A DNA stretch of 64,000 nt from Corydoras sp. C115 (lineage: Eukaryota > Chordata > Actinopteri > Siluriformes > Callichthyidae). Made by a program: the position numbers and the translations under genes. Shown here one piece after another: positions 29,231 to 41,118 of this stretch. The notes beneath the pieces were generated by a model. That model did not search any database. It was not told where the DNA came from and saw nothing but the letters and a program-made list of their open reading frames with translations. Location: NCBI GenBank assembly GCA_019802505.1, contig JAFMOC010000009.1, positions 9,795,501-9,859,500 on the forward strand. The letters are read 5' to 3'. Within the stretch, counting starts at the first letter, position 1; each line of letters begins with the position of its first letter.

Positions 29231-30657
29231 TGAGTCAGCGTCATGGAAAAAAACTGCTGAACTTCATCAGTCACTTTAATCAATGACAAGTTTGCACTGA
29301 CTACTATTTTAACATAAGTTTCAATATGATTAGTTATTTTGAAAATAAAAGTTGGGAATTCATTTTTAATCTTTTTCATTTAATCGCACAAAAAATGTTA
29401 CATTAATAAAAGTCATTAATCTTTATATCCACTGTAGGCCAGCTCCAAAATTATATTCATATTAATCTGAATAATCTCGCCATTAATATTGAAATGCTGA
29501 TAATAATGTTAAAACAGCAAACATTTTAAAGCTTGTAAAGCCATTGACTCTGCGTAGGCCTTTTAAATAATGCAATGTTGTCAGCTTTGCTGCTCCCATC
29601 TATTTCCACTAGTGTTATGTATTCCAGAGTGGGTGGAAAGATGAATGTCTTAATAAGACAGCTCTGCTTTTACATGCAAAGCATGCAGCTGTCTGGAGGA
29701 AACAATGACAAGCGAGTATGTCAACAGAGATTAACTCTGTTTTCATTGGATCATTTTATTTTGACAGATACCCCTGTAGTGTGGCTTTACCAATTTTACC
29801 AAGAGGTTAAAAAAGTCCAAAGATGACCTCATACTCAGTTTTTATGAGTTAGTATAATTTATTAATTTTATCCCATTGAGACACTTTTATTTGACTGGAA
29901 TATTTTAAATCTTAATTCTGAACTCTAAGATGCATTAGAGATGAAAGAGCAGTGGAGGTAGATGTTAGTAAACATACATACATGCAACAGAAAGGCACAT
30001 CTCCTCTAACCCACTGATATGTTTTACCTTCATAGAGTTCCTAATATTTTGGTTGCTCATTTGCATAAATACAATGTCCTAAACCCGCAATAACAAGCAA
30101 AATCCTACTGTTACTGTAAAATAAAACATTATTTTCCTTAAGATTAATTCTTATGACACCCTGAAAGATTTTCCATATCAGCGTTCCATTAAAATAAACT
30201 TGGTGTCTTGAAACAAGGTAGTTGTGAATTTGTTTTCCAGGTAGGAAGTTCTTTTGTGTTACATGTGCATCCCCTTTCTTCATGTGCATTTCCATTTAGT
30301 TACTGTGTAGATGGTTTCAATTACCATGATATCTTATTAAACACTGAATATCTGACTATGGTGGGTGTTTTCAGTTGGAATTTCTAAGTCTGAATTTCAT
30401 CATATAGGGTTTGATTTTTGACCACAAGTGTTAAAACTAATAGAAAGCTGATATGCATGAATTATACCTTTTACTTTCACCCTCAGGTAATACTAAGCAT
30501 ACATTCTAACTATAATCTTATTAGAAGCCCATATTAGTAATTAATATGCACTGTTATTTATGTTAGTCAATTTGTCTATGGTCTACATATTTAATAAGTA
30601 AGCAATAAAATTGGAGTTGAAGCCCCCTGTGTATCTCTCATCCATTGCAGTCTACAT
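29231..30657. other. Region between SVBP and the FBA gene, nothing recognised
   Basis: AT-rich DNA with no supported exon. A minus-strand ATTAAA at 30590-30595, about 63 bases past the FBA stop codon, may serve that gene's polyadenylation. Confidence 0.5.
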
Positions 30658-33000
30658 TTATAGATCTATAGTGACGGAGCTCCTGGTCACTCTTACCCCA
30701 AACCACCCATCCCAGTATTTGTTGTCTCTGCCACCATGCTCAAATGTGATGTAGCGCAGGCCTGGACCATAATCACTAAATGTGTGAGTGACCTGTAAAA
30801 AGAAAATTGTTAACTGTTAATTTTATTGTTATGACCCACTCATATAAAGCAATCTAATCAGTGAAGTCTAAAATGTATGTTTATTAGAAGTTGGAATATG
30901 TCGCCTAGCTTTTTATACATCCTACCTGTCTCCATGAGCAGTCATCAATGGAAGGATCAAGTGCCACATCCTCTTGTTTAAACTCCTGCAGCACATCCTG
31001 GGACTCATTAAGCAGTGAAACATTAAGATTGTAACTGCACCCACAGTCTGTTCGACCACAGAACCTAAACGCAAACACAGAAAGTAATCAAACTTCTTTT
31101 TAGCTTAATGGTTTATTGTTTAATTATTGCCCTAAAACAATATCTATACACATATATATTAAACATATGAAAATATACAGAAATGCACAGACCATACACT
31201 TCATTCTTTTGAAGGTTTTCTCTAGCCACTGTGTGTTGGTCAAGATTTTGAGAAATTAAAAGGCTGAATAGGCCTGGGTACTTATAGCACAAGCTACACA
31301 CTAGAATACATAGGCCCCTTAGCACTTGTAGTGTGTGGGTCCACATACATCTTGATATTCAAAATGTATTCTGTCCACTATGGTCCATGGGGATCCTACA
31401 GTGTAACAGTACATGGTCCTTAAATACTGTAAGAAGGTGCTGAACAACGAGCAGCTCATATGAGCCTTTGATTAAAATGCACAATGAATGACATGAACTG
31501 GAGCTGTATGCAGAGCTGAAATGTGGTAATTCTAGTAGTCCAAAAATAGAATATGAACAGGTGTGGGGTGAATGATGCCAGTCTTATTGCCCTATGCAAA
31601 TTCTTAGGTTTTCTAGATGAGGAAACGTGGTCTGGTTTCATCAGATTTACCATGAGGCCAAGGTGTACTAAATCAAAGACTTAATTCTGAAAGTCATTAT
31701 AAAACGTTTTTGTGTAGGCTAAATATATTCTAAATTCTTTAGTGGCTATGTTGTTGTTTTACTTAACTAAAAAAGTGTGATTAGCATCTTGTAGACTTTT
31801 GGAACTTAATCAATCTTACACTTAAATCATAAGTAAGATGACTGTAACTATCCCTCTGTTTTTGTTTAATTAAAATGTTTAACTGTTAATAAATGTTCCT
31901 AACAATAAAAAAATAACATATTTTGTAGAAATATCCCCACAAATACCGTTTGATTCACGGTTAGGTTAAACAAAGGTCGTCCCTGTGCCTGAGTGGATTT
32001 TCTTTCGTTACAACAGTTTCATCCCACATTCCAAAGACATGCTGATAGATAAATTATAGATACTAATTGCCCCTGGTTGTATTGTTTGTACACTATGGTT
32101 GAGGAAACACTTAATGACCTTCTACATATGAAATTCAGAATTATTGTACTCTGGCCTGTAGAGCATCCATGAGTCAGACACGACTTAGTGGATAGCACAC
32201 ACTTCTAATTTCATTAATTTTATTTATTGAATGTGACTGGCATGTAATTATTAAAATACCTAATATGCTATAAGTGTACTATATGATTCATAGCATGTCC
32301 ATCGCTGAAATCTAACGATAATCAAAATTTACAAATGCCTTTTAAGGTGTGGTCATATTATTTCAATGGTCTAGCTCTATGTGTGGTAAGAATACAATAA
32401 AACAATAAAACCTTTATTTTCTTTTCTGTCAGACAAATTCTACTACACATAATAACCAATGTTAGTCTGATCTAATGGATAATAAATGCTTCTAGATTCT
32501 TTTAGTGAATGCCATTGTTTTTCCAATATTGTAAGCAAATTGACTACATGGAAATGAAATGCAAAAGAGCGATACCAGTCATTCACAGTGACAGCTGGTT
32601 GCATGTCCAGATCATCAGGGGAATATCCCTCTGCCACAAGGTCAATCAGCTGTTTTTTAAGGCACAATCTAAAATGATGAAATGTAAATTCATTAATATG
32701 GATTTGCACGAAATTCACATATACCTTTACAAATTCCACTGAAAAATCTCTCACTCAAAAGAAGTGGCGAAGTAAGTATTTATTGTATCATCAAGGAAAC
32801 TGTGTCCACAATCCCCGGGCATGTCTTCCACCTTCCACCCACTACCCCCGATTTCTGTTATGTCCCACTGTTCCATTTCCTCTGGAAAAAAAGAAAACTT
32901 TTTAAAGCGAGACAATCCAGGCCCTTTTCCTGACAGTATCACAAAAAAACAAAATAAAATTACCTTCTCCATTTGGATTTTTAAGAAGATTTCTTGCCAT
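30658..33000 (-). CDS. FBA-domain-only F-box-associated protein (FBXO2/6/44-like)
   Basis: Five coding exons on the minus strand join in frame: 33000-32964, 32881-32755, 32668-32576, 31064-30926 and 30792-30658, giving 176 residues. The protein starts MARNLLKNPNGEEEMEQW, which matches the first residues of the FBA region of FBXO6/44 and not their N-terminal F-box. It continues with WKVEDMPGDCG, CLKKQLIDLVAEGY, DWFCGRTDCGC, THTFSDYGPGLRYITFEHGG and KYWDGWFGVRVT, the typical FBA beta-sandwich. In FBXO2 this domain binds high-mannose glycans, and a Tyr-Trp pair that contributes is kept here (KYW). The 5' end of the exon holding the ATG begins at 33021 with a TAG in frame just upstream, and the only upstream exon found (34457 and above) looks non-coding. 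An F-box is therefore absent from this model. It may be a fish FBXO44-like or NCCRP1-related gene; orthology is unresolved. Confidence 0.85.
31065..32575. repeat. FBA gene intron with diverged SINE
   Basis: This is the 1.5-kb intron between the third and fourth coding exons. At about 32011-32110 it has CATTCCAAAGACATGCTG and TAATTGCCCCTGGTTGTA, the body motifs of an old tRNA-derived SINE. The rest shows nothing recognisable. Confidence 0.45.
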
Positions 33001-33021
33001 TTTGTTGCTGAAAACCTAAAT

Positions 33022-34456
33022 CTGTAGAAAAAAAATAACATATAACATGAAGATTAATTTTCTTATCCTGTAATATCATTAAATGAACCAATGTTTTGTT
33101 TACATACATTACACTTAACTTATAACAGTCCATTATAAATTCTCCCCTCTTTAGGGGTAGGGAGGGTTTACAAGTTTTACCTGTTAATGCACAGCGGTGT
33201 TTCTTTTGTTGTGTTTTATTTTGTTGTGGGAATGCAAATCAGCCAATGTGCATATTTAAAGTCCCAAATCCTGGAAAAGAGTGAAACTATAATGCTTTTA
33301 TCTCCAGCAAACAAATAAAAATGTTCTCATTATTTGAAAGAAAACTAATAAATTTTAGTAGGTAGCACAATTATCATGTGACGATTTATTAGCTTTTAAT
33401 TAGCCACCTCGCCTTATTTCAATGAGTTTTTTCTTTTGACATTAAATTTAACCCTCATTTTATTAAGTAATACAACAAATGGAACTTACATTTATATACG
33501 TCTATTTCTTTTTTACATCACGTGAAATAATAACCCCAAATCTTCCCAAACATGCTTAAATAAACGTCTTCTATGACAATTTTTTTTTTTCTATTTATAC
33601 TTTCTTCTATTGTGTGTTATTAAATAAAGATGACAAAAAATATATAACAGCAGGGAATATCACATTACCAAGAACGATTACTGCACTCATTTTACCAACA
33701 TCAATAATGCAGATAAAGATAAATAATAGCTTTAATTTTTTTTCTTAAGATTGTAAAAAAAGATTGTACCCACTTAAAAAATACAGAATACAACAGAAAT
33801 ACAGAATACAACAGAAATACAGAACATAAATAAAGAATACAACAGAAATACAGAATACAACAGAAATACAGAACATAAAGAATACAACAGAAATACAGTA
33901 TACAACAGAAATACAGAACACAACAGAAATACAGAACACAACAGCTCCCTCTTTTTGTTTTAGTGTCTTGAATTCCACTAATATTTCTCTATAACAATAA
34001 CGGCCATTAGCATTAAACCGCTATGCTACCAGAATAATCTCAACTCAACACAGATAAAACAGTGACTTATTTATAAATACGATCTCTTTTATATTTTAAA
34101 TGATATACTGTTTGGTGAAAGTTATGTTTGTAGACCAGTCTGCAAAACCAGCTTCAAAAAACCTGGTATCTGTTATTAATACGCATTACGCAGTCTGCGA
34201 ACAGACGGCTGACGTTCGCTTAATGCACGCACATAGACTTTTAGTTTATTTATTGGTGTCACTTAAACGCTTACAGCAAATAATATATAGCTATTAAAAT
34301 AACTTTGTAGAATCGTTATTAATCGTTTTTTTAATGTTAAAGTTAAGTAACCAACTAGCCATTCCGGTGTCGTGTTACAGCAACGACAAGCCAGGAACTG
34401 AGTTAAACCCACTGACAACACTGTAAATAGAAAAACACATAAAGTGTGATACTCAC
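33022..34456 (-). other. First intron of the FBA gene
   Basis: The acceptor (TTTTTTTCTACAG|ATTTAGG) is at 33022-33023. The donor (CTCT|GTGAGTATC) is at 34455-34456. The intron is AT-rich and contains an 18-bp minisatellite. No F-box exon was found: no open stretch here resembles the LPxxLLxxIF-type motif. Confidence 0.5.
33779..33943. repeat. 18-bp minisatellite (AACAGAAATACAGAATAC)n
   Basis: About eight to nine units of roughly 18 bases occur with small variants and two units interrupted by ACATAAA segments. The period is divisible by three, so the reverse strand shows an open frame of repeated CISVVF; this is a by-product of the repeat and not a gene. Confidence 0.9.
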
Positions 34457-34540
34457 AGAGGGAAGATACAGCGAGCTGAACGGCTCTCCTGCTTGATACC
34501 ACAGAAACACTGTGCTTTTCCGCATCATATGTTTACAGAA
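34457..34540 (-). promoter_or_regulatory. Probable non-coding exon 1 and promoter of the FBA gene
   Basis: A good donor (CTCTGTGAGTATC) ends a segment with higher GC than its surroundings, 1.46 kb upstream of the start-codon exon. It has no ATG in a frame that continues into the coding exons. The transcription start is not visible. PHF13 starts in the opposite direction about 1.4 kb further on. Confidence 0.4.
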
Positions 34541-34765
34541 ACACAGAACACGCCCCACAGCAGCCTCTGCAGGAGAAGATCCTGTTCTTCCTGACGGGTT
34601 CTCTGATTAGGAGCGCGAACCAGTTTCTCCCCCACACCCAACCCCCATTAAACTGCCCCAATAGGGCACTATAATGTACCATCTCTGTATATTTGTTCTT
34701 AAAAACAAGAAGAAAATAATATCTTGTCTTGACAATGTGTTATTTCGCTTCCTGTACTATGATTA

Positions 34766-34768
<3 letters not shown>

Positions 34769-34813
<45 letters not shown>

Positions 34814-34829
34814 TACATACATACATACA
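34769..34829. repeat. (CA)n(CATA)n microsatellite
   Basis: About 20 CA units are followed by five CATA units. Confidence 0.96.
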
Positions 34830-35489
34830 CTTATTGGCCACCCAGGTGCTACCACTGAACCAAGAATAACATTAAAAAATGTCCATTCATCAGCATCCTG
34901 TAGTGTATTATTAATCCTTGTATATCATTTATATAATAAAATATACAAAGTTAAGCAATAAGGTAGAAGTTTCATCCAAATGAGTTTCACTGCTGGTTTA
35001 AGTCATTTATGACCCAAATAATCCTTGTTCTGTTATGAATCTGTGACTTTTTAGAACATAGTAAAGGAACTAACAAAGTATGCAGGTACATCGTAAAGTA
35101 TGCAGGTAAATCATAAAGCTAGTAAGTGTATCTACATGGTAAATAGATCTACCTCACTAGACAATGCAGATATATCCAATAAAGTGCTTGGAAAGTGTAT
35201 ACTGCAGTTTAACTTGTTGCTCTCTAACTTACTAAAAACAACTTGTGTTGTTCGTTCACTTGTAAGTATCTTTAATACTCATAACGTATGACTGATTTAC
35301 ACTATATGGACAAACGTATTGATTAAACAAACTTCATTTGAAAGTAATTAAGCGGTGTGTTTCAATACTGTTATCCACATGGTGTGTGCTGGTTGATATA
35401 CATTAAGATGTTTAACTTCATGTAATAAGTTATTTTTTTTTTTTTTATTAATTATTGGTGTTAATATCATTATTATATAATTAATTATA

Positions 35490-35823
35490 TGTTCGCCTCT
35501 CAGCACTAGGGATTCCCGGTTCGAATCCCAATCTGGATGGAGTTTCCATGTTCTCCCCGTGTCCGCGTGGGTTTCCTCCGGGTTCTCCGGTTTCCTCCCA
35601 CAGTCCAAAAACATGGATCAAGTCAATTGAGTTCTCCAAATTGCCCCTTATAGAGTGTGTATGTGTCTGTGTGAGTGAGTGTGTGCGCAGCTATGGATTG
35701 GCGCCCTGTCCTGGTCTATCTGCCCAGCGCCCGAGACGTTCTCCCCTGGATGGACATGGGGAAACCCCCCCCCCCCCGCGACCCCAATATAGGATAAAGC
35801 GGGAGATAATGGATGGATGGATA
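35490..35823 (+). repeat. tRNA-derived SINE, 5'-truncated
   Basis: The copy begins within the head (GTTCGCCTCTCAGC), so the A box is missing and the B box is kept. The tail is of the GGAT type, and an expanded C run (about 15) replaces part of the CCCCACCGCGACCC segment. It lies in the FBA gene/PHF13 intergenic region. Confidence 0.9.
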
Positions 35824-35929
35824 TAATACAATTATTAATATATAATAATGAATTTGATCATGTTGGATATGAATGCCATGTGTATGATTCCGTATTGCAG
35901 AGAGATTATTTGTAGATCGGAGACCAAGC

Positions 35930-36130
35930 GCCGCTCTGCCGTGACGTCAGGCAGCATCTCGTATGACGTCGCCGCTGGGAATCTGAAGGTTTGTGGCGTT
36001 TCGGAGCCGCTTCAGCGCCAGTTTCACTGTCACACGAGACCCGTTATTTTTAATGGCAGTGGATATGGAGGATTGGTAACATTCAGACATCAGTCTGGTC
36101 GCTGTCATCGTCTGCTCATCAGTCCAGAGT
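35930..36130 (+). promoter_or_regulatory. PHF13 promoter region with two CRE sites
   Basis: A CG-containing stretch holds the palindromic cAMP-response element TGACGTCA at 35942-35949 and a second, near-perfect site TGACGTCG at 35964-35971, 22 bases apart (two helical turns). A possible donor (CCAGA|GTGAGA) follows at 36130-36131. An acceptor (ACATTTCAG|GCACC, exon from about 36895) precedes the PHF13 start codon, so this is probably non-coding exon 1. CREB/ATF binding is known for such sites; their use here is inferred. Confidence 0.5.
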
Positions 36131-36936
36131 GAGAAACCTGCACTTAGTTTTCTTCGTCACAGAACTTTTCAGGTTGCAGTTTTAGCTGGAACTGGCTAGC
36201 AGGTTCGGCGGCTAACGTTAGCGCGGCTAGCTACCCGTTTTTAACCATCGGACATGAAGCAAAAAATTCAAGATTTCGACACGAATTCGGCAGAACGTTC
36301 TGCCTTTCTTGCAGAGATGCAGTGTCAATAAGTTGTGTTGAATTTCTAGCGTGTTGTCACCGACGGTCGGTTTCGTGAACACCTTCTTTTGGCTCTTTAG
36401 TTGTCGACAGGTAGCCAAAGTTAACGAACTCGGTTACGACGCATTTTGGATGGATTGGGAATTTTCTTTATGCGTTTATTAAGAGTTCGATAAGATGGTT
36501 AACTCCGAAATAGCTTCGTTTGCACTTGATGGAATATGTGTGTAATTTTAGCAAGCGATAGCCAATAAGCTAACGCTGATCTAGAAGTAGATATACGATT
36601 TGGATTACATTTATATCAGGTAACAGTAAATAAACAGACTGAGCTGATGTGAGAATCGATGTTTTTTATTATTATTATTTGACCAGAGCATAAATACAGA
36701 AGTCCTTCATAACCGATGATAACTGATGCCATCGCAGTCGCTTGGTGCATATGGCGAACTGCACGAGTTGATGATCAAGTCCGTTTCTTTTCTTTGAAGT
36801 GTCTCTTTAAAAAACATAGTTTTAACAACAGTGCGGACATTATAGTGGTTTTATCTTTTTATAGCAACAGCTAATTGCATTTTAAACATTTCAGGCACCT
36901 GAACGTCGACAGTCCACTAACAGTTTCGTCGTTAAA

Positions 36937-39900
36937 ATGGACAACGACGACGTTACAACTTCAGAGTTCGACCCACAGGTAAGTTTCAGGCTTTTTTTTC
37001 ACAGTTTCGACGCCAGATGTTTGTTATTGTCATAATGTCCTAGGTCTCGTCGTGTCTCTCGACTCATTAGCAGGCTAAGTGCTTAGCTAACTAGCTGGTT
37101 AAACAGCTGCGCCTGACCGAATAATTTGGCAAACCCGGTCATTTTGCCGCGTGACACATAACGACGGAATAACTCGACGCATTTTGAGGCAACCTGGTGT
37201 TGACGTGTGTGTAAACGCTGAAATGTGCACGCTTAAACTTCGCCAGCTCCAGCGTTAACCTTTGTAGTCTCGACAAAATGTCTGAGCTCAGCTTTTGGAG
37301 CGCTGGGACTCGGTAACCGATTCCGAGAAGGAGTCGGTTCACCAATCCCGCCGGCAATATTGGGAGTCGATTCCACGCTTTGTATTATTCGAAATAGCTG
37401 TACAGGGCGGCACGGTGGCTTAGTGGTTGGCATGTTCTCCTCTCAGCACTAGGGATTCCCGGTTCGAATCCCAATCTGGGTGGAGTTTCCATGTTCTCCC
37501 CGTGTCCGCGTGGGTTTCCTCCGGGTTCTCCGGTTTCCTCCCACAGTCCAAAAACATGGATCAAGTCAATTCAATCCATCCATTATCTTCCGCTTAATTC
37601 TATGTTAGGGACGCGGGGGGTTCCCCATGCCCATCCAGGGGAGAACGTTTCGGGTGCTGGGCAGATACACCCAGGACACAGCGCCAATCTATCTCTGGAC
37701 ACACACTCACACACACACACACACGCTATATGGGGCAATTTGGAGAACTCAATTGACTTGATCCGTGTTTTTGGACTGTGGGAGGAAACCGGAGAACCCG
37801 GAGGAAACCCACACGGACAGGGGGATAACATGGAAACTCCACCCAGATCGGGATTCGAACCGGCTGAGAGGAGAACGTGCTAAACACTAAGCCACCGTGC
37901 CGCCCATCAAGTCAATTGAGTTCTCCAAATTGCCCCATATAGAGCGTGTCTGTGTGAGTGAGTGTGCCCAGCAATAGATTGGCGCTCTGTCCTGGGTGTA
38001 TCTGCCCAGCGCCCGAAATGTTCTCCCCTGGATGGGCATGGGGAACCCCCCCCCCCCCCCCCCCCCCGCGACCCTAATATAGGATAAAGCGGAAGATAAT
38101 GGATGGATGGATGAAATAGCTGTACAAATTTAATCGTTTAATCAGCAAGTTCAAGTTTTGGGTCAATTTGTTACAAATCTGACGATTAAAGCTGTAACGT
38201 GTATGTTATTATTTACTTGCTCTTCCAGCTGCAACCCCTTGGCTTTTTAACAATCTCATTTGCGATTAAATTTGCAACCTTTATGTCAGATCTTTAACAG
38301 CATTTATGTTGCATGGGTTATTAATAGTTTTTTATAGTTTAAATAGCATGACTATTGGGCATTGAAGCAAGAACATGAGTTGGGGTAAGTTATTATTAAT
38401 CAGCACTGCCTTTAGAGAGGGGATTTAGAATAATAATAATGCTGTTATTTGGTTACTGTTTTGCTGATTAAGTGGTTTGGTTTGAATTGAATGACAGAGA
38501 AAACGGTGCTAACAGAAGGATACAGTCAGATATAGTGATGGTTATGCTGGATTTGTGTTTGGCAGTGGTCATTACTGGGTGTTAAGATTGAGCCTGATGA
38601 CGCAGATTCATTCATTCATTATCTCCCGCTTTATCCTCTATTAGGGTCGCGGTGGGGTTCCCCATGCCCATCCAGGGGAGAACGTCTCGGGCGCTGGGCA
38701 GATAGACCCAGGACAGGGCGCCAATCCATCGCTGGGCACACACTCACTCACACATACACACTCTATATGGGGCAATTTGGAGAACTCAATTAACTTGATC
38801 CATGTTTTTGGACTGTGGGAGGAAACCGGAGAACCCGGAGGAAACCCACGCAGACACGGGGAGAACATGGAAACTCCACCCAGATGGGGATTCGAACCGG
38901 GAATCCCTAGCGCTGAGAGGCGAACGTGCTAACCACTAAGCCACCGTGCCGCCTATGACGCAGATTGAAGGTTTTAATTCCATATGTCATATACAATTTG
39001 TTGTATATGGTATTATGTATTGTCGCAAAATGGTATTAGGATATACTTCTAATTCAGTTGCTTCATTCACTCATTTTGTTACAAGTCTATTAAATAAAAA
39101 TGCATAGCCATCATTTTTGACACCTGTATGCCCCCAACTTTACTGTTACTCGTTTTCAAACCAAAGTTATAAATACAAATGTTTGTTTTGGTTGCAGGGT
39201 TACAGTCCAACTTACAAAAAGAAAAGAACAGTGGAAGATTTCAACAAGTTTTGTACCTTTGTGCTGGCCTATGCAGGTTATATTCCATATCCACAGGAGG
39301 TAAGTATTTGTCTCCCTTCTTTTATCTCACTTCTATGGTGTGTAGCGGGTAGAGGAGGGGGGGCCTTGAATGGCAGTTTACATCTCTGAGAGGGCAAGGG
39401 GCACTTCACTTAAATGCAACTGAGTGCTTAAATATTCAGCACTTGGTATTCTTGCTCCTGATCTACAGAATTGGTTGATTTTGCTATTTGGCCTTTTCCC
39501 TCCTTCCCCCTCCATCCTAAATCTGTTCTGCCATTAGGGAACTACATCACTCAAACATATTAGCCCTCTTTTCCAGAGGGGTAAAACTTATTTTAAAAAG
39601 GTTCATGAATAGAGGAATAATCTGCCATTAATTTGTGTCCTTTCCATTCATCAAATAGTAATAAAAGATTTGTTAATGACAAATTGTTTCTTCATGTGTC
39701 TAAAACATGTATTTGTAATGTGATTTAATTTTCTAGGAGACTCCTCTGAGAAGCAGCTCTAGTCCCCCAAACAGCACAGGCAGCACTGCAGATAGCGATG
39801 GCCTTCCTTCCCCTGACCAGCCTCCACACAAGAGTCGTAAGAGCTTTGCTGGCTTCAAGCGGCCAACAGATAATGAACCTGAACTCCATAAACGACCCAA

Positions 39901-41118
39901 ATCGACAGGCTTGCTGCTTGAGGGTTGCAAAAAAACAGATAAGGTAAAGAAGAAGAAAAAGAAGAGCAAGAACGAGGGTTTTAGTGTTTTTCCATCACTT
40001 CCGTCCAGCGCACAATTTGCCACTCTTGGCAGGACCATCAAGGAGGAGCCTGAAGATTATGTTAGCATTTCTACACCATCTCCTTACATGGATCTGAAGC
40101 ACTCCGAGTGCTCGGTTCATCCAGCTACCAGCACTCCTCTGAGTTCCATTACTCACAGCCCCATAAGCTGCAAGAAGGAGCCTGAGGCGGCTCGACCATG
40201 CTGGGATACCTCGAGCAGCTGGAGATCAGAGTCCAAAGCTGAACGCAGTGAAAAACAGATGCTGCCTGAGGGTGAAACCATGGTCATGAAAATGGAAGGA
40301 TTCGCTGGAACAAGAACAGTGATCCGCCAGGGCAAGCAGGTTGTGTTCCGTGATGAAGATGGGTCTGCTGATGATGAGGACATCATGGTTGATTCAGGTA
40401 AATGACAACAGTATTAGTTTTAGTAAGGGGCGGCACGGTGGCTTAGTGGTTAGCATGTTCTCCTCTCAGCGCTAGGGATTCCCGGTTCGAATCCCCATCT
40501 GGGTGGAGTTTCCATGTTCTCCCCGTGTCTGCGTGGGTTTCCTCCGGGTTCTCCGGTTTCCCCCCACAGTCCAAAAACATGGATCAAGTCAATTGAATTC
40601 TCAAAATTGCCCCATATAGAGTGTGTCTGTGTGAGTGAGTGTGTGCCCAGCGATGGATTGGTGCCCTGTCCTGGGTCTATCTGCCCAGCGCCCGAGACGT
40701 TCTCCCCTGGATGGGCATGGGGAACCCCACCGCGACCCTAATAGAGGATAAAGCGGGAGAAAATGAATGAATGAATGAATGAATAGTTTTAGTAATAAAT
40801 ATTTGAATCATGAAGTTGAACTCTACATATGACATTCCAACAGCCTTATTACTTGTGAGATTTGTTCTTTAATCTAATGTTCTGATTGCAGATGATGACT
40901 CGTGGGATCTGGTGACGTGTTTTTGCATGAAGCCTTTTGCCGGCAGAGCCATGATCGAGTGCAACCAGTGCAACACCTGGATCCACCTCTCCTGTGCCAA
41001 AATTCGCAAGTCCAATGTTCCAGAGACATACACCTGTCAGCGGTGCAAAGACTCAAAGTTTGACATACGGCGTTCCAACCGCTCACGCATGGGCTCTCGA
41101 AAACACCTTCTGGACTGA
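36937..41118 (+). CDS. phf13: PHD finger protein 13
   Basis: Four coding exons, 36937-36978, 39198-39299, 39737-40397 and 40892-41118, join in frame to 343 residues (human PHF13 is about 300). It starts MDNDDVTTSEFDPQ. The conserved segment KKRTVEDFNKFCTFVLAYAG follows (about residues 21-45), then a serine/proline-rich middle with a KKTDKVKKKKKKSK nuclear-localisation stretch, then RQGKQVVFRDEDG and an acidic EDIMVDSDDDSWDL run. A C4HC3 PHD finger has C278, C280, C292, C295, H300, C303, C317 and C320, with cage residue W298. The end SNRSRMGSRKHLLD resembles PHF13 (SPOC1) more than its paralogue PHF23. In the family the PHD finger reads H3K4me2/3 and the protein acts in chromatin compaction, DNA repair and germ-cell division. 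SINEs sit in introns 1 and 3. Position beside DNAJC11 and CAMTA1 matches human 1p36. Confidence 0.95.
37405..38112 (+). repeat. tRNA-derived SINE split by a nested copy
   Basis: The outer copy runs 37405-37571 and resumes at 37906, ending in a GGAT tail with a C run of about 20. Its target duplication GAAATAGCTGTACA (14 bases) is exact at 37391-37404 and 38113-38126. It lies in PHF13 intron 1. Confidence 0.95.
37572..37905 (-). repeat. tRNA-derived SINE nested in another SINE
   Basis: A minus-strand copy is inserted in the body of the outer SINE. It duplicated 12 bases of its host (ATCAAGTCAATT at 37560-37571 and 37906-37917). A small deletion removed part of its head next to the B box (CGAACCGGCTGAGAG). 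This gives a clear order of insertion: outer first, inner later. Confidence 0.95.
38609..38954 (-). repeat. tRNA-derived SINE, full length, minus strand
   Basis: Complete reverse-strand copy with head, GT-rich body and ATTC tail. ATGACGCAGATT is duplicated at 38597-38608 and 38955-38966. It lies in PHF13 intron 1. Confidence 0.95.
40427..40784 (+). repeat. tRNA-derived SINE, full length, in PHF13 intron 3
   Basis: Complete copy with both boxes and a long GAAT tail. AGTTTTAGTAA is duplicated on both sides (40416-40426 and 40785-40795). It fills most of the 494-base intron 3, starting 29 bases after the exon 3 donor. Confidence 0.95.

Noticed and set aside
33745..33978. Open frame with repeated CISVVF units
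   Set aside because: It is produced by the 18-bp minisatellite, whose period is divisible by three.
34769..34829. Short direct repeats considered as a CRISPR-like array
   Set aside because: These are simple microsatellites without spacers, in a vertebrate genome.
36937..41118. Assignment as PHF23 instead of PHF13
   Set aside because: The two share the N-terminal box and PHD finger, but the C-terminus (SNRSRMGSRK...), the shorter length and the DNAJC11-CAMTA1 neighbourhood favour PHF13.
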